From: JACDAN01 sp963834825
Lineage (GTDB): Bacteria; Actinomycetota; Thermoleophilia; Gaiellales; Gaiellaceae
Reading direction: 5' to 3'
DNA length: 64,000 nt
Assembly: GCA_963834825.1 (NCBI GenBank)
Contig: CAWICZ010000008.1
Coordinates: 1-64,000 of the forward strand
Position 1 is the first letter of the stretch; every line of letters starts with the position of its first letter. The notes beneath the pieces are model-generated. The model saw only the letters and a list, made by a program, of their open reading frames with translations, was not told where the DNA came from and made no database searches. Made by a program: the position numbers and the translations under genes. This document shows, in pieces, positions 25,200 to 33,016 of the stretch.

Positions 25200-25758
25200 C
25201 TAGCCGGGGAGCCAGCCGTCGCGGTACCGCGACGGCTCGGAGTCCGGAACGTGCGCGTAGGCGTCATCAGTCTCCTGCGTGTCCTCGTCAGGGCTCGCCC
25301 CGTAGCGACGGGCGACCTCGTTCGCCGTGTACCAGCCCCAGGGACCGTCCGCTTGAAACTCGCGCGAGCTCATCGCCAAGATGACGCAGGGTCCGTCTCC
25401 CGCGCCGACGATCACATGGTTCGCTTGCGGCGGACAGTGGACGAAGTCCCATTGCCGCAGCGCCCGTTCCTGGCCCTCGATGACCAGAAGCGCCTCGCCC
25501 GAGAGCACGAGGAAGGCCTCTGTCTCTGTTTCCCAGTGGTACATCGAGTTCGGTTGGCCCGGCTGGAGGACGGCCAGGTTGACGCCGAGCTGCGGGAAGT
25601 ACGTCTCGGCCTCGAAATCCGTCGAGCCGGTGAACGTCACGCTACGACGCTCCGGGCGGTAGTTCCAGCGCGCGTCGCGCGCGTTGAGGACGAACCAGCC
25701 CTCCCCGGCGGGGACGAGCCCGGCCTCGGTCTGCTTCGAGCGGAGCCTCGGGAACCAT
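25200..25758 (-). pseudogene. Cupin-domain protein (family A), single-base frameshift
   Basis: Third copy of the family-A cupin. ATG 25758 begins MVPEAPLE, matching MVPESPLE of the gene at 17338, but then the frame breaks. After dropping one base near codon 9 the protein continues TEAGLVPAGEGWFVLNARDA and runs to its normal end (SEPSRYRDGWLPG), giving 185 residues against 184 in the paralogue. The cupin motifs YHWETETEAFLVLSGEALL and HCPPQANHVIV are intact. This is either a sequencing error or a recent pseudogene. It converges with the MarR gene. Confidence 0.8.
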
Positions 25759-25781
25759 GGTCGGATGATAGGAAGCAACCC

Positions 25782-26781
25782 ATGCGCGCGGTTGTCCACG
25801 ACCGGTACGGGCCGCCGGAGGTCCTGAGACTCGAAGAAGTGGCGCGACCCGTGCCCAGCGACGACGAGGTCCTCGTCAAGATCCACGCCACAACAGTGAA
25901 CCGGACGGACTGCGGTGTTCGAGGCGCATCGCCCTTCATCGTCCGCTTCTTCACGGGCCTCAGCCGACCGAAGCGCAGGATCCTTGGAATGGAGCTCGCC
26001 GGAGAAGTCGAGGCGGTCGGCGCAGCGGTCAGCGAGTTCGACGTCGGCGACCACGTCTTCGGCGTCAACGGCCACGGCGCACACGCGGAGTTCGTTGCCG
26101 TGCCCGAAAGCGGTGCGCTGGCGCACAAGCCGGCCGACATGACCTTCGAGGAGGCTGCGGCGGTCTGCGACGGAGCGAGCCTTGCACTGGCGTGCCTCCG
26201 AAACAACGGATCTTCGGGAGGGTCGAAGCATCCTCATTTACGGCGCCTCGGGCTCCGTCGGAACGGCGGGCGTACAGCTGGCCAGGTACTTCGGTGCGCA
26301 CGTCACTGCGGTGTGCAACACGAAGAACCTCGAGCTCGTGAGCTCGCTCGGGGCCGACGAGGTCCTCGACTACACGCGGGAGGACTTCACCAAGAACGGC
26401 CAGACGTACGACGTCATCTTCGATGCCGTCGGCAAGCACTCGTTCAGGCGGTGCAGACGCTCGCTGAAGCCGGGCGGAATCTACGCCGAAACCGACCTCG
26501 GCTTCATGTGGCATGTCCCGGTCCTGGCCCTGCTCACCAGGCGGATCGGAGACAAGCGGGTGAGGCTCGGCATCACCAACTACACGAAGAAGGACGTTCT
26601 CTTCGTCAAGGAGCTCATCGAGGCGGGGCGCTACCGAGCGGTCATCGATCGCACCTACCCGCTTGAGGACGTGGTCGAGGCGACCAGGTACGTCGAAACC
26701 GAGCAGAAGACGGGGAACGTCGTTCTGACCGTCAACCGTCGATCAGCCGCCGTCGAGGGGCCGGATTCGTCCAGCGGTTAG
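25782..26781 (+). pseudogene. NAD(P)-dependent alcohol dehydrogenase (MDR), single-base frameshift
   Basis: A medium-chain dehydrogenase/reductase related to quinone oxidoreductases. The first frame has MRAVVHDRYGPPEVLRLEEV and GMELAGEVEAVG, up to the segment GASLALACL. The second resumes at ETTDLREGRSILIYGASGSV with the Rossmann loop and ends in KTGNVVLTV. One surplus base near 26203 restores a 332-residue protein if removed. GGAAG precedes ATG 25782. It is divergent from the cupin copy with a 23-bp gap. Inactivation or assembly error cannot be separated from sequence alone. Confidence 0.85.
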
Positions 26782-26836
26782 GTGATTAGGGGCAGACCGC
26801 CCGCCTCCGGCTGTCGCTGCTCCGCGATAACAGCCG

Positions 26837-27223
26837 CTAGCGTGCGAAGTACTCTCGAGCGCTCTTCCTCCAGAGCAAGAGGTAGAGCACGAGAGCGTTC
26901 AGGAGGCCGGCCACGAGCGTCGCGCCGAAAACGGCGCTATCCGACCTGAAGAGGTAGAGGACGGCGACGATGAGCCCGAGCGCTGACAGCACCACCGTGA
27001 TGTAGTAGCCGGCACGGCTGCCGCGCCAGAGCAGCAGCGAGGCGATCGCGTAGACGATCCCGAAAACCAGCAAGCCGACTCCGAAGGAGTCGTCCAGGCT
27101 GTTCGCGATCACGATCCCGAGCAGCCCGAAGCCGGCCTCGAAAACCGCCTTGCCGAAGCCGATAATCGCCGCGATGCCCACCGCGGGCGGTACGCCTTCT
27201 TCGCTCCGCCTGACGTCGTCCAT
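26837..27223 (-). CDS. Small four-helix membrane protein, uncharacterised
   Basis: A 128-residue protein with four predicted transmembrane segments (AVGIAAIIGFGKAVFEAGFG, GVGLLVFGIVYAIASLLLW, YYITVVLSALGLIVAVLYLF, GATLVAGLLNALVLYLLLW). The N-terminus MDDVRRSEEGVPP is cytosolic by charge. GAGGAGG precedes ATG 27223. I do not recognise a characterised family; similar small membrane proteins of unknown function are common. It is flanked by unrelated genes. Confidence 0.75.
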   Translation of the reverse strand: MDDVRRSEEGVPPAVGIAAIIGFGKAVFEAGFGLLGIVIANSLDDSFGVGLLVFGIVYAIASLLLWRGSRAGYYITVVLSALGLIVAVLYLFRSDSAVFGATLVAGLLNALVLYLLLWRKSAREYFAR

Positions 27224-27330
27224 CGCTGCTCCTCCTCTGCGCTCCGATGCGTACGACCCGTGCAGTATGTCGCCCGCCTCGGCGGTCGTCGTCACTGCGG
27301 CGTCCCGTCAACAACCCGCGGCCTATCAGG

Positions 27331-27365
27331 GCTGAGTAGGCAGGATCAACAGGGCAGAACGACGC
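27331..27365 (+). repeat. Dispersed repeat, module 2
   Basis: GCTGAGTAGGCAGGATCAAC followed by AGGGCAGAACG, in the same sense as the copies at 32760 and 34182. A possible weak module-1 relic (GTTGCCAGTGTCCCGG) follows at about 27391. It lies in the 261-bp gap before the hydrolase at 27485, which otherwise holds no gene. Confidence 0.6.
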
Positions 27366-27484
27366 ATGCGCAGGTGGGGCGTGGAAGCGGTTGCCAGTGT
27401 CCCGGTTTGGTGTCCGAACCCCGCGTTGCTGCTGGAGCTTAGTAGCATCGCGACGGCCTCTCTTATCCGGGAAAGGAGAGCATC

Positions 27485-28195
27485 ATGGCTACTGACTCAG
27501 CAACGGGTAGCGTCGTTCTTGTCCACGGCGGCTTCGTCGACGGCTCCGGCTGGCAGGGCGTCTACGACCAACTGAAAGACGACGGATACAACGTCACCGT
27601 CGTGCAGAATCCGACGGTCTCGCACGCCGACGACGTTGCAGTGACCAAGCGCGCGATCGACGCGCAGAGCGAACCGGTCATCCTCGTCGGGCACTCATAC
27701 GGCGGGGCGGTGATCACCGAGGCGGGAAACCATCCCAAGGTGGCGGCGCTCGTCTACATCGCGGGCTTCGCGCCGGACAAAGGCGAGTCCGTCAACACCC
27801 TCATCGCAGATCCGCCCCCCGGCGCACCCGTGCCGCCGATTCTGCCGCCGCAGGACGGGTTTCTGTTCCTCGACAAGGAGAAGTTCCATGCTTCATTCGC
27901 AGGCGACCTGAGCGCCGAACAGGCGGCGTTCATGGCCGACTCGCAAGTCCCGTGGGGCCTCGACGCCCTGAGCGGCACGATCAGCGAGCCTGCGTGGCGG
28001 AGCAAGCCAAGCTGGTACCTCGTCACGACCGAAGACCGGATGATCCCGCCACCGGCCCAGCGCGAGATGTCTGCGCGGGCGGGCTCGACCGTTGTCGAGG
28101 TCGCAGGCAGCCACTCGATCTATGTGTCGCAGCCCGCAGCCGTGGCTGAACTCATCGAGAAGGCTGCTTCCGAAGTGAGTTCGGCCGTGCGCTAA
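27485..28195 (+). CDS. Alpha/beta hydrolase
   Basis: A 236-residue alpha/beta hydrolase of a short widespread form. It has VVLVHGGFVDGSGW (oxyanion region), GHSYGG with nucleophile Ser71, and SHSIYVSQP with the catalytic His. TTEDRMIPP carries the acidic residue. GGAAAGGAGAG precedes the ATG. No signal peptide is present. It probably hydrolyses a small ester; the physiological substrate is unknown. Confidence 0.88.
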   Translation: MATDSATGSVVLVHGGFVDGSGWQGVYDQLKDDGYNVTVVQNPTVSHADDVAVTKRAIDAQSEPVILVGHSYGGAVITEAGNHPKVAALVYIAGFAPDKGESVNTLIADPPPGAPVPPILPPQDGFLFLDKEKFHASFAGDLSAEQAAFMADSQVPWGLDALSGTISEPAWRSKPSWYLVTTEDRMIPPPAQREMSARAGSTVVEVAGSHSIYVSQPAAVAELIEKAASEVSSAVR

Positions 28196-28388
28196 CGGTC
28201 GCGTCCCCTACGTCAGCGTTCGCGGTGTCAGGGGTAGATGAAGCTTGTCGACGGCGGGCTGACTCTCACCTGACCGGCAGTCCTCTCCCGTGCCGCGAAC
28301 CGATCCGGCACTAAGCCGATGGGCAACTAACGGTCAGCCCTCGGCCCACGTGCCGCCATCAGCAGGGAGCATGGTGAGGTAGCTGAGT

Positions 28389-28419
28389 CTCGCCTGGGCC
28401 AGCATGCGGGAATGACCCC
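28389..28419 (+). repeat. Dispersed repeat, module 1
   Basis: CTCGCCTGGGCCAGCATGCG followed by GGAATGACCCC, preceded by GCTGAGT. It lies between the hydrolase (ends 28195) and the peptidase E gene (starts 28487); nothing else was recognised in this 291-bp gap. One of the best-conserved copies. Confidence 0.7.
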
Positions 28420-28486
28420 TGAATCAGGCTTGGTTATCTAGGCTCGGGTGCCGTTCTCGCCTGCAGCAATGACTCCGGGAGGCAGC

Positions 28487-29158
28487 ATGAGGTTTCTTCT
28501 CACTTCCGCTGGCATCAAGAACACGAGCATCCACGACGCGCTGGTCGACCTCCTGGGCAAACCGATTGCCGAGTCCAGCGCCCTCTGCATTCCCACCGCG
28601 GCGTACGGGCACCCCATGGCCGGCCCTGGCGCGGCATGGCGGTTCATCGCCGGACGAGAAGACCGCACCCCCATGTGCGAATTGGGTTGGAAGTCGTTGG
28701 GAGTGCTGGAGCTCACCGCGCTGCCCAGCATCGATGAAGCGCAGTGGGTCCCCATGGTTAAGGAGACTGACGCCCTGCTGGTGGGAGGCGGCGATCCTCT
28801 GTATCTGTGCTACTGGATGCGGCAGTCCGGACTGGCGGACCTCTTGCCCTCGCTGCGCGAGGCGGTCTACGTGGGACTGAGCGCCGGGAGCATGGTGATG
28901 ACCCCCAACATCGGGGAGGACTTCGTCCGCTGGACTCCGCCCACCGGTGGCGACAGAGCGCTGGGCGTGGTTGATTTTTCGATGTTTCCGCACCTGGATC
29001 ACGAGGCCTTGCCGGACAATTCCATGGCCGGCGCAGAAAAGTGGGCCGCCGGCTTGCCGGGGCCGGGGTACGCGATTGACGACCAGACCGCCATCAAAGT
29101 GACCGACGGTGCCGTCGAAGTCGTCTCCGAGGGGCACTGGAGGCTGTTTACCCCCTAG
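28487..29158 (+). CDS. Peptidase E / S51-like (type 1 glutamine amidotransferase-like)
   Basis: A 223-residue S51-family protein related to dipeptidase E and cyanophycinase. Visible are MRFLLTSAGIKN, VGGGDPLYLCYWMRQSG and the nucleophile motif GLSAGSM. DHEALPDN carries later active-site residues. GGGAGG precedes ATG 28487. Activity on Asp-containing dipeptides is possible but not certain, as several S51-like proteins are uncharacterised. It is the first gene of the repeat-separated array. Confidence 0.85.
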   Translation: MRFLLTSAGIKNTSIHDALVDLLGKPIAESSALCIPTAAYGHPMAGPGAAWRFIAGREDRTPMCELGWKSLGVLELTALPSIDEAQWVPMVKETDALLVGGGDPLYLCYWMRQSGLADLLPSLREAVYVGLSAGSMVMTPNIGEDFVRWTPPTGGDRALGVVDFSMFPHLDHEALPDNSMAGAEKWAAGLPGPGYAIDDQTAIKVTDGAVEVVSEGHWRLFTP

Positions 29159-29281
29159 CACCGAGAGCCCTGGATCTGGCCGGACCGATGAGTTCTCGGT
29201 GGTTTGTCGGTCTCCATTGCGCGTGTGTCCGTAGCAGGGTGAGGTGCGGCCGGAGCAGGCCGCCGAGAAAGGAGTCGTGAG

Positions 29282-29623
29282 ATGACGCGGTTTCTGATCT
29301 CGTTCGATGACGGGGCAATGACGTTTCCCGAGGAGGATCTCCCCGACGTGGCCGAGGCAGCGCACGCGGTGGTGCAAGAGGCAAAGGACGCCGGCGTTTG
29401 GGTGTTCGGCGGCGGGCTGCATTCCCACGAAGAGGTGAGCGTGGTGGCCACCGACGGGACGGTCACCGACGGCCCATACCCTGAGAGCAAGGCGTACATC
29501 GGCGGATTCTCGGTTGTCGACGTTCCCTCACGCGAGGAGGCGCTGGAGTGGGCTGGCAGGATCGCCGTCGCCTGCCGTTGTGCGCAGGAGGTTCGCGAGT
29601 TCGTGCCCGGCTCTACGCCCTGA
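29282..29623 (+). CDS. YciI-family (DGPF/YCII-related) protein
   Basis: A 113-residue YCII-related protein: DGTVTDGPYPESKAYIGGFS and VDVPSREEALEWAGRI are the DGPF-type hallmarks. Such proteins often accompany ECF sigma factors, but none is adjacent here. AAAGGAG precedes the ATG. It follows the peptidase E gene by 123 bp. A stress- or redox-related role is a family-level guess only. Confidence 0.88.
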   Translation: MTRFLISFDDGAMTFPEEDLPDVAEAAHAVVQEAKDAGVWVFGGGLHSHEEVSVVATDGTVTDGPYPESKAYIGGFSVVDVPSREEALEWAGRIAVACRCAQEVREFVPGSTP

Positions 29624-29680
29624 TCAAGGCCATCCGCGAGAGGCGGCGGAAGGCGTTTCGCGTTTCGCCGTTCGCCCACC

Positions 29681-29710
29681 ATCGCCTGGGCCAGCGTTCG
29701 GGAATGTTCC
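29681..29710 (+). repeat. Dispersed repeat, module 1
   Basis: Forward copy, ATCGCCTGGGCCAGCGTTCG then GGAATGTTCC, between the YciI and VOC genes. Confidence 0.75.
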
Positions 29711-29749
29711 CTGAAGATCGCGCTCTAAGATGAAGGGCGGTCGCTGCCC

Positions 29750-30127
29750 GTGACGCTTCCCCTCATCGACCACTTGGCCCTGCGAGTACGTGACGTGAGG
29801 CGCAGCCGCACCTTCTACGAGCGGGCCCTCGAGCCGTTCGGAGTGAAGGTAGTGGAGAGCTCGCAGGGGCCTGGGTTCGCCATCGAGGGCGGTGGAGACT
29901 TCTGGATCGGGGAAGGGGAACCCCCGGCCGCTCCCGTTCATGTGGCCTTCGCCGCAGCCGACCGAGCTACCGTTGACAAGTTCCACCGCGCCGCTGTCGA
30001 AGCCGGCGGCCGCGACAACGGCGCGCCGGGTCTTCGCCCGCATTACCACGCCGGGTATTACGCAGCGTTCGTCATTGACCCGGACGGGAACAACGTCGAA
30101 GCGGTCTTCCACGGGGACGACCGCTAG
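29750..30127 (+). CDS. VOC-family protein
   Basis: A 125-residue single VOC domain: LIDHLALRVRDVRRSRTFYE at the start, PVHVAFAAADRATVDKFHRA in the middle, YYAAFVIDPDGNNVEAVFH at the end. GTG 29750 is the start. It is flanked on both sides by dispersed repeats (29681 and 30145). Family members include glyoxalases, dioxygenases and antibiotic-binding proteins; a specific function cannot be given. Confidence 0.86.
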   Translation: MTLPLIDHLALRVRDVRRSRTFYERALEPFGVKVVESSQGPGFAIEGGGDFWIGEGEPPAAPVHVAFAAADRATVDKFHRAAVEAGGRDNGAPGLRPHYHAGYYAAFVIDPDGNNVEAVFHGDDR

Positions 30128-30144
30128 CTGCCAGCCGCGTGACC

Positions 30145-30175
30145 CTCGCTTGCGCCAGCGTGCGGGATTGTCACC
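30145..30175 (+). repeat. Dispersed repeat, module 1
   Basis: Forward copy, CTCGCTTGCGCCAGCGTGCG then GGATTGTCACC, immediately after the VOC gene and before the GNAT gene. Confidence 0.7.
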
Positions 30176-30221
30176 AGAGCACGACCGCGCGCCGCCCCTT
30201 CCCGCCACTAGGCTCGCGCGA

Positions 30222-30773
30222 GTGGAGGTGCGCCCTGAAGCGATCAGAGATCGGTCGGCCGTGCGGGCGTTACATGTCGCGGCGTTCGGAGAAGATCACG
30301 TCCCGGTTGTTGCAAACCTCGTCGACGAGCTACGCGACGCTGTCAGGCGAGGCGAAGGGCTTTCGCTCGTCGCGGCGGAACGAGACCAGATTGTCGGACA
30401 CGTGTTGTTCAGCCCGAGCCTGCTCGACGCGCCGAAGCGCTTGCTCCCGGTGCAGGTGCTGAGCCCGATCGGGGTCGTGCCGGCGCGTCAGAACCAGGGG
30501 GTCGGAACGGCGCTGATCCGCCGCGGCCTCGAGCTGCTGAGCGAACGCGATGTACCGCTCGTCTTCTTGGAAGGGGCACCGGGGTATTACTCGCGCTTCG
30601 GGTTCGAGCCAGGCGCAGCCCATGGATTCAGGAAGCCGTCGTCGCGAATCCCGGACGCAGCGTTCCAAGTGCTCCGACTCCCGACCTATGAGTCTTGGAT
30701 GACCGGCACGCTGGTGTACGCAGAGGCGTTCTGGACGCACGACGCCGTCGGGCGCCGCGACCCGAAAGCCTGA
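30222..30773 (+). CDS. GNAT-family N-acetyltransferase
   Basis: A 183-residue acetyltransferase. It shows VEVRPEAIRDRSAVRALHVA at the N-terminus, LSPIGVVPARQNQGVGTALI (acetyl-CoA loop QNQGVG) and FLEGAPGYYSRFGFEPG, typical of the YhbS-like subgroup. The likely start is GTG 30222 (GTG 30228 is an alternative); the longer open frame upstream overlaps the VOC gene and is not coding. Repeats bound it at 30145 and 30799. Confidence 0.84.
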   Translation: MEVRPEAIRDRSAVRALHVAAFGEDHVPVVANLVDELRDAVRRGEGLSLVAAERDQIVGHVLFSPSLLDAPKRLLPVQVLSPIGVVPARQNQGVGTALIRRGLELLSERDVPLVFLEGAPGYYSRFGFEPGAAHGFRKPSSRIPDAAFQVLRLPTYESWMTGTLVYAEAFWTHDAVGRRDPKA

Positions 30774-30798
30774 AGCGGCGTGAGCAGCTGGGAGTGAG

Positions 30799-30830
30799 CG
30801 CCGCCTGGGCCAGCGTTCCGGAATGACGCC
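30799..30830 (+). repeat. Dispersed repeat, module 1
   Basis: Forward copy, CGCCGCCTGGGCCAGCGTTC then CGGAATGACGCC, between the convergent GNAT and VOC genes. Confidence 0.75.
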
Positions 30831-30845
30831 AGAGCGTGTCGGGCG

Positions 30846-31283
30846 TCAGCCGATTTGCTCGGCCAGTCCGATGAGAAGTCCTTCGGGCCCCCGGATATAG
30901 CAGAGCCGATACACGTTTTCGTACCGGACTACTTCGTCGACGAGCTGCGCGCCGTGCTTCCGGAGCCGGGCGAGCGTATCGTCGAGGTCGTCCACCGCGA
31001 ACATGACGCGCAGATAGCCCAGCGCGTTCACCGGGGCGTTCCGGTGATCGGCGACCACAGGCGGCGCGAGAAATCGCGAGAGCTCGAGCCGGCTGTGGCC
31101 GTCCGGCGTACGCATCATCGCGATCTCGACGCGCTGGTCGCGCAGTCCAGTGACGCGCCCTGACCAGTCTCCTTCGATCATGGCTCGCCCTTCGAGCTCG
31201 AGGCCGAGTTCACGAAAGAACGCGATCGCCGCCGGGAGGTCATCGACGACAATGCCGACATTGTCCATCCGTTGAACCGCCAC
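30846..31283 (-). CDS. VOC-family glyoxalase-like protein
   Basis: A 145-residue VOC protein: VQRMDNVGIVVDDLPAAIAF, RVEIAMMRTPDGHSRLELSR, and CYIRGPEGLLIGLAEQIG at the end. GTG 31283 fits the usual '(M)AVQRMDNVGIVVDDL' beginning; ATG 31268 or an upstream start at 31331 are alternatives. The His/Glu metal positions look intact. It is bounded by repeat copies at 30799 and 31353. Confidence 0.82.
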   Translation of the reverse strand: MAVQRMDNVGIVVDDLPAAIAFFRELGLELEGRAMIEGDWSGRVTGLRDQRVEIAMMRTPDGHSRLELSRFLAPPVVADHRNAPVNALGYLRVMFAVDDLDDTLARLRKHGAQLVDEVVRYENVYRLCYIRGPEGLLIGLAEQIG

Positions 31284-31352
31284 GTGGCCATTCTCGCGGA
31301 TCCGAAAGATCACCCCCTGTCCGCGAGGCACGAGGGATCCGATGTCGATATA

Positions 31353-31383
31353 TCTCAGCTGGGCGAGCGTTCGTCAATGTCGG
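31353..31383 (+). repeat. Dispersed repeat, module 1 (diverged)
   Basis: CTCAGCTGGGCGAGCGTTCG then TCAATGTCGG; recognisable but with several differences from the consensus. It lies just upstream of the minus-strand VOC start and after the end of the next gene. Confidence 0.5.
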
Positions 31384-31416
31384 ACCCGAATCGAGCCGCG
31401 CGGCTGCTTGGGGCGC

Positions 31417-31866
31417 CTAGGCGCGCGGCGCGTATTCGACGCTGCCGAACGGCCAGTTGGAAGCGAGCCACTCACTCACGGCACGCCAGAGCGGGGTGTC
31501 GAGCTGCGCGTGGCTCGCCCGTACCCAGGAGAGTGCACGGGCGTCGTAGTCGCTGTTGGGCAGCGGGTAGATGTATACGCACCCGATCACGTCGCGCCTC
31601 ACTGGATCGAGCACCGTGTACGTGAACCCCGTGCGGTTGCGGAAGTCGTCGGCGTGTCGCTGCAGGTCTGCCCGGTTCTCGTCCGGCGTCATCTCTCGCG
31701 GCCACTTGCTGTCCTCCCAACCGGGTGTCGCGTGGATGTGATCCAGCGACGAGGTCCACGCGTCGTAGTCCTGGTCGTTGTGCTCGGGGCCGAGCGGCTC
31801 GAGCACGAACTCCGGCGTCTCGATCCGCCGAGGGACGTCGAAGTCGCGCGGGACGAACTCGTCCAC
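31417..31866 (-). CDS. GNAT-like acetyltransferase-related protein
   Basis: A 149-residue paralogue of the gene at 18320. FVPRDFDVPRRIETPEFVLE opens it; GFTYTVLDPVRRDVIGCVYI, WVRASHAQLDTPLWRAVSEW and LASNWPFGSVEY follow. The proposed start is GTG 31866. The acetyl-CoA loop is not obvious, so enzymatic activity is uncertain. It is the fourth repeat-bounded gene unit in the array (31353 and 31916). Confidence 0.72.
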   Translation of the reverse strand: MDEFVPRDFDVPRRIETPEFVLEPLGPEHNDQDYDAWTSSLDHIHATPGWEDSKWPREMTPDENRADLQRHADDFRNRTGFTYTVLDPVRRDVIGCVYIYPLPNSDYDARALSWVRASHAQLDTPLWRAVSEWLASNWPFGSVEYAPRA

Positions 31867-31915
31867 GCGACCGATCGTAGAACGCTGGCTCAAGTGGAGC
31901 CGGGCGAGCCGATCG

Positions 31916-31944
31916 TCACCTGCGCCAGTGTGCGGGAATGCCCC
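31916..31944 (+). repeat. Dispersed repeat, module 1
   Basis: Forward copy, TCACCTGCGCCAGTGTGCGG then GAATGCCCC, between two minus-strand genes. Confidence 0.7.
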
Positions 31945-31975
31945 TTGGCGCTGTCGTGACGGCCAGGCTGAGCGC

Positions 31976-32677
31976 TTACCGACGGGCCACGAAGATGTAC
32001 TCACGGCTGTCGTCGTCGAGCGGTTCACCGGCGAATCCGCCATAGAGAGCTTCGAGGCGCAGGCCCGCGACGTCGAGGAGCCCCAGCCATTCGTTCTTGG
32101 TTGCCCACCAGAGCGAACCGGTTCCACCATCGTCCAAGGTGATGTCGACTCGGTTATCGCTGACGCTGTAGTGGTTGGTGTGCGGCAGCGGGACGCCGGC
32201 GTGCGCGTCGGCATGCTGGCCGTCTATGGCGGATGCGACGTGATGGTCGAAGGCGAACGCGTTCCAGGCGAAGCGGCCGTTAGACCGAAGCGATGCCGCG
32301 ACCCGCTCGAAGCAGCGGCGACGATCGGCCCACGTGGGCAGATGCAGCAGAGACCGCCCAGGGCAGTAGATCAAGGCCGCCGGTTCCTCGATTTCAAGCT
32401 CCCGTATGTCTCCTTCACGCAGGTCGAGCTCGACTCCCTCCTCAACTGCGCGCACTCGAGCCTGCGCGAGCATCGCCGGCGAAGAGTCAATCCCTATTAC
32501 ACGCCTGCCCGTTGCCTGAGCAACCGGGATCGCAACGCGCCCGGTGCCAACTGCAAGCTCGACCAGTGGTCCGTCAGCATCACGGGCAAGCCCGACGTAG
32601 AACGGGACGTCAGCAGCGACGCTAGTGGACGACCAGTACCCGTATCGGTCCGCCAAGGCGTCGTACCAGCTCGACAT
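31976..32677 (-). CDS. Class I SAM-dependent methyltransferase
   Basis: A 233-residue Rossmann-fold methyltransferase. WYDALADRYGYWSS opens it; motif I is LVELAVGTGRVAIPVA, motif II VIGIDSSPAMLAQAR and motif III LREGDIRELEIEEPAALIYC. The substrate is unknown. It is bounded by repeats at 31916 and 32713. ATG 32677 is clean, without a clear ribosome-binding site. Confidence 0.87.
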   Translation of the reverse strand: MSSWYDALADRYGYWSSTSVAADVPFYVGLARDADGPLVELAVGTGRVAIPVAQATGRRVIGIDSSPAMLAQARVRAVEEGVELDLREGDIRELEIEEPAALIYCPGRSLLHLPTWADRRRCFERVAASLRSNGRFAWNAFAFDHHVASAIDGQHADAHAGVPLPHTNHYSVSDNRVDITLDDGGTGSLWWATKNEWLGLLDVAGLRLEALYGGFAGEPLDDDSREYIFVARR

Positions 32678-32712
32678 GGCAACACCAATCTACGCGCAAA
32701 CGAGGCGGCGTT

Positions 32713-32795
32713 CGGCTGGGCCAGCGTGCTCTCGCCTGACATCGCTCGGATGACCTGCCGCGCTGAGTAGCGTGGATCAAGAGGTCAGAACAGCG
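32713..32795 (+). repeat. Dispersed repeat, composite module 1 + module 2
   Basis: Module 1 (CGGCTGGGCCAGCGTGCTCT) is followed at 32762 by module 2 (GCTGAGTAGCGTGGATCAAG, then AGGTCAGAAC). It is one of three copies where both modules occur together, with 34182 and 35217. GCGCTGA...TCAGaaCAGCGC within module 2 can form a short hairpin. Confidence 0.7.
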
Positions 32796-33016
32796 CTTAA
32801 GGATCGAGGCCGACGGCTAGATTCACCCGCGATGGCTTTCGCGTTCTGCAGGACACGGGGTGATCAAGCCTGCGGGTTTGCCCCACAGGCCATTCGCGTC
32901 ATGGAAAGCTCAAGCGCTCTGGGTAGTTGGGGGAATCTCCCGCTTCCCCCAAACCCCCTCCCCTGGTCCGCTCCGCGGCCAGGCGGCTCCGCCGCCGGCA
33001 CGCTGAACAGGCCCGG
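32796..33016. other. Intergenic stretch with strong hairpin
   Basis: No gene is recognised here; together with the repeat the gap is 339 bp. Its notable content is a perfect inverted repeat TTGGGGGAA (32927-32935) / TTCCCCCAA (32944-32952) with an 8-nt loop, followed by smaller GC-rich hairpins (GGCGG ctccg CCGCC). It may form a structured leader for the GNAT gene at 33017. Confidence 0.5.

Noticed and set aside
31867..32214. N-terminal extension of the GNAT-like gene at 31417
   Set aside because: It is an alternative-frame shadow of the methyltransferase gene and contains a repeat copy.
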